Source: Corinectria fuckeliana (lineage: Eukaryota; Ascomycota; Sordariomycetes; Hypocreales; Nectriaceae). Taken from it: 64,000 nucleotides of DNA. The stretch spans positions 1 through 64,000 of the forward strand of contig WPDH01000143.1 in the NCBI GenBank assembly GCA_019137255.1, written 5' to 3'. The position numbers and the translations under genes were made by a program. The notes beneath the pieces are model-generated. The model did not search any database. It had not been told where the DNA came from and was given only the letters and a program-made list of their open reading frames with translations. Positions within the stretch are counted from its first letter, which is position 1; every line of letters starts with the position of its first letter. This document shows, in pieces, positions 60,217 through 64,000 of the stretch.

Positions 60217-60802
60217 ATGGTTGACCGCTGTACGGCTCGAATCGATGGTGCGGCATCGGTAGCAACAGAACAAGAGTCCGCTTGGCCTTGTCTGCCCATC
60301 CTATCTAGCAGCGTCGACGCACCACGTGTTGGGCAGATTCTGATCCTCCAACTGAACCGTCCGAAGGCGAGGAACGCCATCTCAAGGCAGCTGTTGCAAG
60401 GCTTGGAGGGGGAGCTTGACCATGTCTACGCCAAGGCAAGTCGGAGCGAAGTGAGAGCTGTGATCATCGCTAGTACCCACGACAAGGTCTTCTGCACTGG
60501 AGCAGGTCTCAAAGAGCGGAACAACATGACCCACGACGAAACCCAGCACTTCTTGACGGAGCTGCGACGCGTCTTTTCCAAGTCGGCAGCGCTGCCCGTC
60601 CGTCCGTCCGTCCGTTGCTTGCGTATCTGGCATGGCGCTTGGCGGCAGCTTGGAACTTTCCCTGTGCTGCCCTGAGCGCTCTGGCCGTGCCCAGCGTAGA
60701 AGCCGAAAATGCTGCGCATGCCTCTGTCTTGGGAACCCGCGACCGCGTCGAAGCCTTGCATGCATTTCAAGCGAAGGTTTCCCCACAATACTGGGGAACA
60801 TA
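60217..60802 (+). pseudogene. Enoyl-CoA hydratase/isomerase family remnant
   Basis: The first frame (60,217 on) gives LILQLNRPKARNAISRQLL and AVIIASTHDKVFCTGAGLKE, the first oxyanion-hole loop of the crotonase family. After about 60,600 the frame changes. MALGGSLELSLCC, the second oxyanion loop, is read in one frame, and a C-terminal NAAHASVLGTRDRVEALHAF in another, after loss of the middle. It ends at 60,802 with TAA. Hydratases of this family occur in polyketide and decatrienoate-type clusters. Confidence 0.82.
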
Positions 60803-61489
60803 AGCACACCATGGTCGACGAGAGAGCCGTGTGGAGGCCAGAGAGGTGGCTTCCAGCTTAGATTACTTAATAAATATCTATCGAATCGTAATGATCTAAT
60901 AGTGGTTGTTAGGCAACTGTGGCATGGTCGTGAAACAGATGTGAAGAGTACTATAGTAGTGCACTGATGGTTAAGGATGATGTATATTGCTGATAGCGTG
61001 TGCCTCTCTTGATAGAATATCTATATGGCCTTTGCTCTTGGCTACATAGAGTTGTTTAAGACACTTGAACATTCAGACACTGCCACCTGATGCTCTAGTG
61101 AAGACATTCTGTCCTTCTCCTGTACTACCATTATGATCAGCTTGTCCTTAAGCATCTCTTATAAGAAGGCCTAGGGACAGAAGAGCGCCAGGTAAGTGCT
61201 GCTTGTGCCTGACACGTTTGTATAATGTTGGTGTGGCATAGGGTAATATCTACTTATCCCGCACCAATAACTGACTGTCGGTGTGGTCACCCGCCTACGG
61301 GGAGACAGTAGTCGGAACTCGGGCTTACGAATTTCCGGCCGGGCGCCATGGTAACCAAGCCAACCACCACCAAAACAAGACAAATTCAAGGCGATTGCTC
61401 TGGCGCCGTCGCATCCCGCGCCAATCGAATAATAAACACGGCGATTACTCGTCAAGAGATGCCATGGCATTGCAATCCCGCCTCTGGAC
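60803..61489. other. Intergenic region, no supported gene
   Basis: An AT-richer stretch at about 60,850-60,965. A 140-codon minus-strand frame (61,171-61,593) overlaps the next gene and has no domain. Confidence 0.5.
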
Positions 61490-63031
61490 ATGAATTCTTT
61501 CGTTATCCAGGCATGGGTTGAAGAAGTGAAAACCTCCGTCGTAACGACCCATCCCGTCGACACAACACCGACAATCGATCCATGGCTCGACAATGCGCGT
61601 CAACGTCGCCTTTCTGATCAAATGTCGAGCCCATCCAAACGTCCGCGGACGAATGAATACTCCGATTCCTACCCAGATCCCGACGAGACTCCAACACGCC
61701 CCCGACCTCAGGTATTGCGACATGGCAGTGATGGAGTCGTCTTTGACGATCCAGCCACACAAACGGCGTCTTCAACACGTTCAGCGTCCTCTTTCAACGC
61801 AATTCTTGCAAGCCGAGCAGCTTTGTCAGCCCCCACAACCGCCCAGAAAGCCCGGACAGACACCTCACATTCCACGACACGATCGCGCAGCACATCTCCC
61901 ACGAAGCGATTCCAAAAGACGGCCAGTCTGTTAAACCTGGTGCGACCGGTTCGTTTCAGGAAAGAGCGTGACCTTGGAAGTGCTCTTCCGGACGACGCTC
62001 AAACGGTTTTCGAGGCTCTCTCTGCCGTTGAGGCAAAAGAGGAGATTCTGCCAGCGACTCTTCGAGGACATTCGGATTTTCGAGATACGAGAATTCGCGG
62101 CTTCATGTGGAAATCCACGCATACCTCTGATCAATCTAATGCAGACAACGAGGCAACACTTATGGACAATCATGCACACCTCCGAGGCATTGTTGACGAT
62201 TCCGTTGCTTCATCCAATCTCCATCGATCCGAAGCCGCTTGGAACTGCCTCGTCCACACACCACTTCTACGCTATGCAATCTCTCGCTTTTCTTTTCTTG
62301 AAGTTGAGCCCATTGCCTCAGCCCGGATCATGCTAGCTTTTCGTCCCTTGTCAAAGACTGATGGTCAAACACCATCCCAACCGTCCAACACCAGTGTATC
62401 CAGTGCAAGCAGCATATCTGGGCAGGATTCGGGGACGCCACAGACTCAGACGAGTGCTGTTGCATCATCAATCCATAAGATGGTTGGCTTTGCCATGGTG
62501 CTTCGTCCCGAAAAGGAGATTCAGAACCTCATTGACACTTTCTTGGACAAGCAGCCGCACACAATGGCTACCATCAACCAAACTATATATGAGCCTCTCC
62601 GCACCCGGCCAGCTCCTATCTTCATCGAGACCAAGACCTCATCCGGCAACATGGACACCGCCAATGTTCAGCTTGGTGTCTGGGTCGCTGCGTGGCATGA
62701 GCGTATGCGCAGTATCATTACCCTCGGGGGAGGAACAGACAAGGTCATCACGATCCCCGCCATCCAGGTAGTTGGAAGTGTCTGGACCCTCCTGTTTGTC
62801 ATGGATGCGGGCGCGGAAATTGTCAGTTGATTTACTCACATCTCAAGTTGATTATCTAACAATGGAAAATAGCGCGTGCTCGATGGGAACTTTCGGATAG
62901 GTGATACCGACAGCATCTTTGGTATTTACCAATTGCAAGCTGCTATATCCGCGCTTGCTGACTGGGCCAAGGACACATTTGAGCCCTGGTTTACTACGCT
63001 TCTAACTCGCGCAACTGGGTCGCAGCTCTAG
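61490..63031 (+). CDS. PD-(D/E)XK nuclease-like domain protein (two exons, 496 aa)
   Basis: I place this with the fungal PD-(D/E)XK nuclease-like family of large ascomycete genomes. Exons 61490-62821 and 62873-63031. The intron has a GTCAGT donor, a TCTAAC branch and an AATAG acceptor, in phase 0. Residues 1-150 are disordered, Ser/Thr/Arg rich, with a basic SSPSKRPRTNEY patch that may be a nuclear localisation signal. The domain follows, with RSEAAWNCLVHTPLLRYAIS, then PIFIETKTSSGNMDTANVQL, where E-T-K would be the ExK part of the active site, and LGVWVAAWHERM. The C-terminus reads DSIFGIYQLQAAISALADWA. Nuclease activity is inferred from family only. Confidence 0.85.
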
Positions 63032-63159
63032 CAGTAACGAAAATAACTAGTCATTCTTTATAGCTTGAAATATGTCTCTATTCTACTTATAAACTAAGCT
63101 ATCCTCTAGCCTCTCTGCTGTACTCTCAACTCTCTAGCCCCTCTAATTAATTAAGCTTG

Positions 63160-63545
63160 TTACAGCATATATCCCACAAGTACAGCAGCAACAGCAATAA
63201 CCCCACCAACATTAATCATCTTATTATCAGCACCACTGACAGGCACAGTAGAAGGCGTCTCGGTAGGACTAGCTCCAGTAGATTGAGCAACACCAGAAGA
63301 GACCGTCGCAGAGTCGTTAGGGACGACAGTCAGGGCTCCGACAGTGCAAGAGGAGACGGGCAGCGGGGAGCGTGTCACCATGTCGGGCGCTGTGGTGTGA
63401 GGCGGGCAACCGCTGCAGGTAACGGTAGACTGAGCCTGAACTCCAGAGAGGACTTAAAGAGTGGTGAGCAGGGAGGGATATATGAAATGCGCCCGGGATG
63501 ATAGTTTGACTTACCGGCAAGGGCTGCGACGATAGAAAGCTTCAT
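63160..63545 (-). CDS. Small GPI-anchored secreted protein (two exons, 107 aa)
   Basis: Exons on the minus strand are 63545-63515 and 63452-63160, with a GTAAGT donor and a TTTAAG acceptor in agreeing phase. The N-terminus MKLSIVAALAVLSGVQA is a signal peptide. Three Cys follow shortly (TCSGCPP and SSCTVG). The middle is Ser/Thr/Pro rich and likely O-glycosylated. The C-terminus has a GADN cleavage-type site and a hydrophobic tail (INVGGVIAVAAVLVGYML) typical of GPI addition. It would sit on the cell wall or plasma membrane. No specific family. Confidence 0.85.
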
Positions 63546-64000
63546 AGTTGCGGAGTTGGTGTTGAGAGATGTAAAGCGAGTGTAAGATAAAATGAATGAG
63601 CGATGGGATGACAAGAACTTCGCAAAGGAGAGAGGAAATAATGAGCTGGAGGGATGGGGATTATGAACTAGGAGCTGTTGTTAAGATGAGCTGGTGTTCA
63701 GGAGGAATGACCAAACCAAGACGGAGAATTACCCAGAGACACTCGGCATCTAGCCAAGCCGATGACGAGCTCTCGGGCCCAGGCCGTTCCAGCGAAATGA
63801 GCCAAGGCGCGTTTTACTAAGCTTGAACTTTAGATCTCACCCTGTTGCCAGGAGCTAGAGAGGCGATAGCTTCGCTCATAGCCAAGGTCCCAGCCCCAGA
63901 CTCAGGCTTTTTGCGGCAAAGATGCACAGGAGATTCCGACACTACTGTGCTTTGTCTTAGGATCCAAGACATTTCTACTAGAGATATGTAATCTAACACA
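63546..64000. other. Upstream region of the GPI protein; no supported gene
   Basis: Frames at 63,596-63,820 (plus) and 63,817-63,999 (minus) show no domain. The next gene, if any, lies outside the window. Confidence 0.5.

Overview
The window reads as nuclear DNA of a filamentous ascomycete (Pezizomycotina, probably Eurotiales-like). The reasons are short GT-AG introns of about 45-70 bp, C-to-T and G-to-A transposon decay typical of repeat-induced point mutation (RIP), and gene families such as a fungal alpha-kinase, a PTH11/rhodopsin-like membrane protein, a highly reducing PKS relic and a fungal PD-(D/E)XK protein. The species cannot be fixed from the sequence alone.

Positions 1-28,060 are a very AT-rich, gene-free RIP block. 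It holds relics of Tad1/I-like LINE retrotransposons. A strongly mutated copy (1-3,137) and a milder copy (4,047-7,772) are on the minus strand. A 5' part with gag-like zinc knuckles lies at 7,773-10,440 (minus), and another ORF1 relic at about 26,030-27,450 (plus). Between them, about 12.4-23.4 kb contains two long degraded coding tracts reading away from each other. I could not identify either product. The minus tract contains intron-like gaps that carry a family of roughly 55-60 bp palindromes. Tandem repeats at 24,531-24,835 lie where RIP fades into an unmutated island (24,840-25,790).

The AT block stops about 25 bp beyond the stop codon of the first gene, an MFS sugar transporter (28,085-29,963, minus). 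It shares a 0.9-kb intergenic region with a divergent SDR dehydrogenase (30,893-31,744). A second SDR lies tail to tail with that one (32,186-33,092), followed by a rhodopsin-like 7TM protein (34,476-35,901) and a secreted seven-bladed lactonase-like protein (36,776-38,085). Transporter, two dehydrogenases and lactonase could form a small sugar or aromatic catabolic neighbourhood; this is inference.

From 38.9 to 43.1 kb two TIR elements flank a broken gene (40,164-41,049) and a helical small protein (41,665-42,204). One is a Mutator-like derivative (38,947-39,919), the other a PIF/Harbinger-type element (42,222-43,100, TTA target duplication). Then come an intronless 816-aa protein with five evenly spaced cysteine modules (43,322-45,772), an amidohydrolase relic (about 46,690-46,950), a SAM methyltransferase (47,672-48,547), a conserved coiled-coil protein (49,159-50,867), an alpha-kinase (51,678-52,553), a small basic protein (53,108-53,594) and an F-box protein (54,131-55,264).

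At 55.6-60.8 kb lies a dead secondary-metabolite cluster: P450, highly reducing PKS, BAHD-like acyltransferase and enoyl-CoA hydratase, all broken by frameshifts and internal deletions but not AT-enriched. The window closes with a PD-(D/E)XK nuclease-like gene (61,490-63,031) and a small GPI-anchored protein (63,160-63,545).
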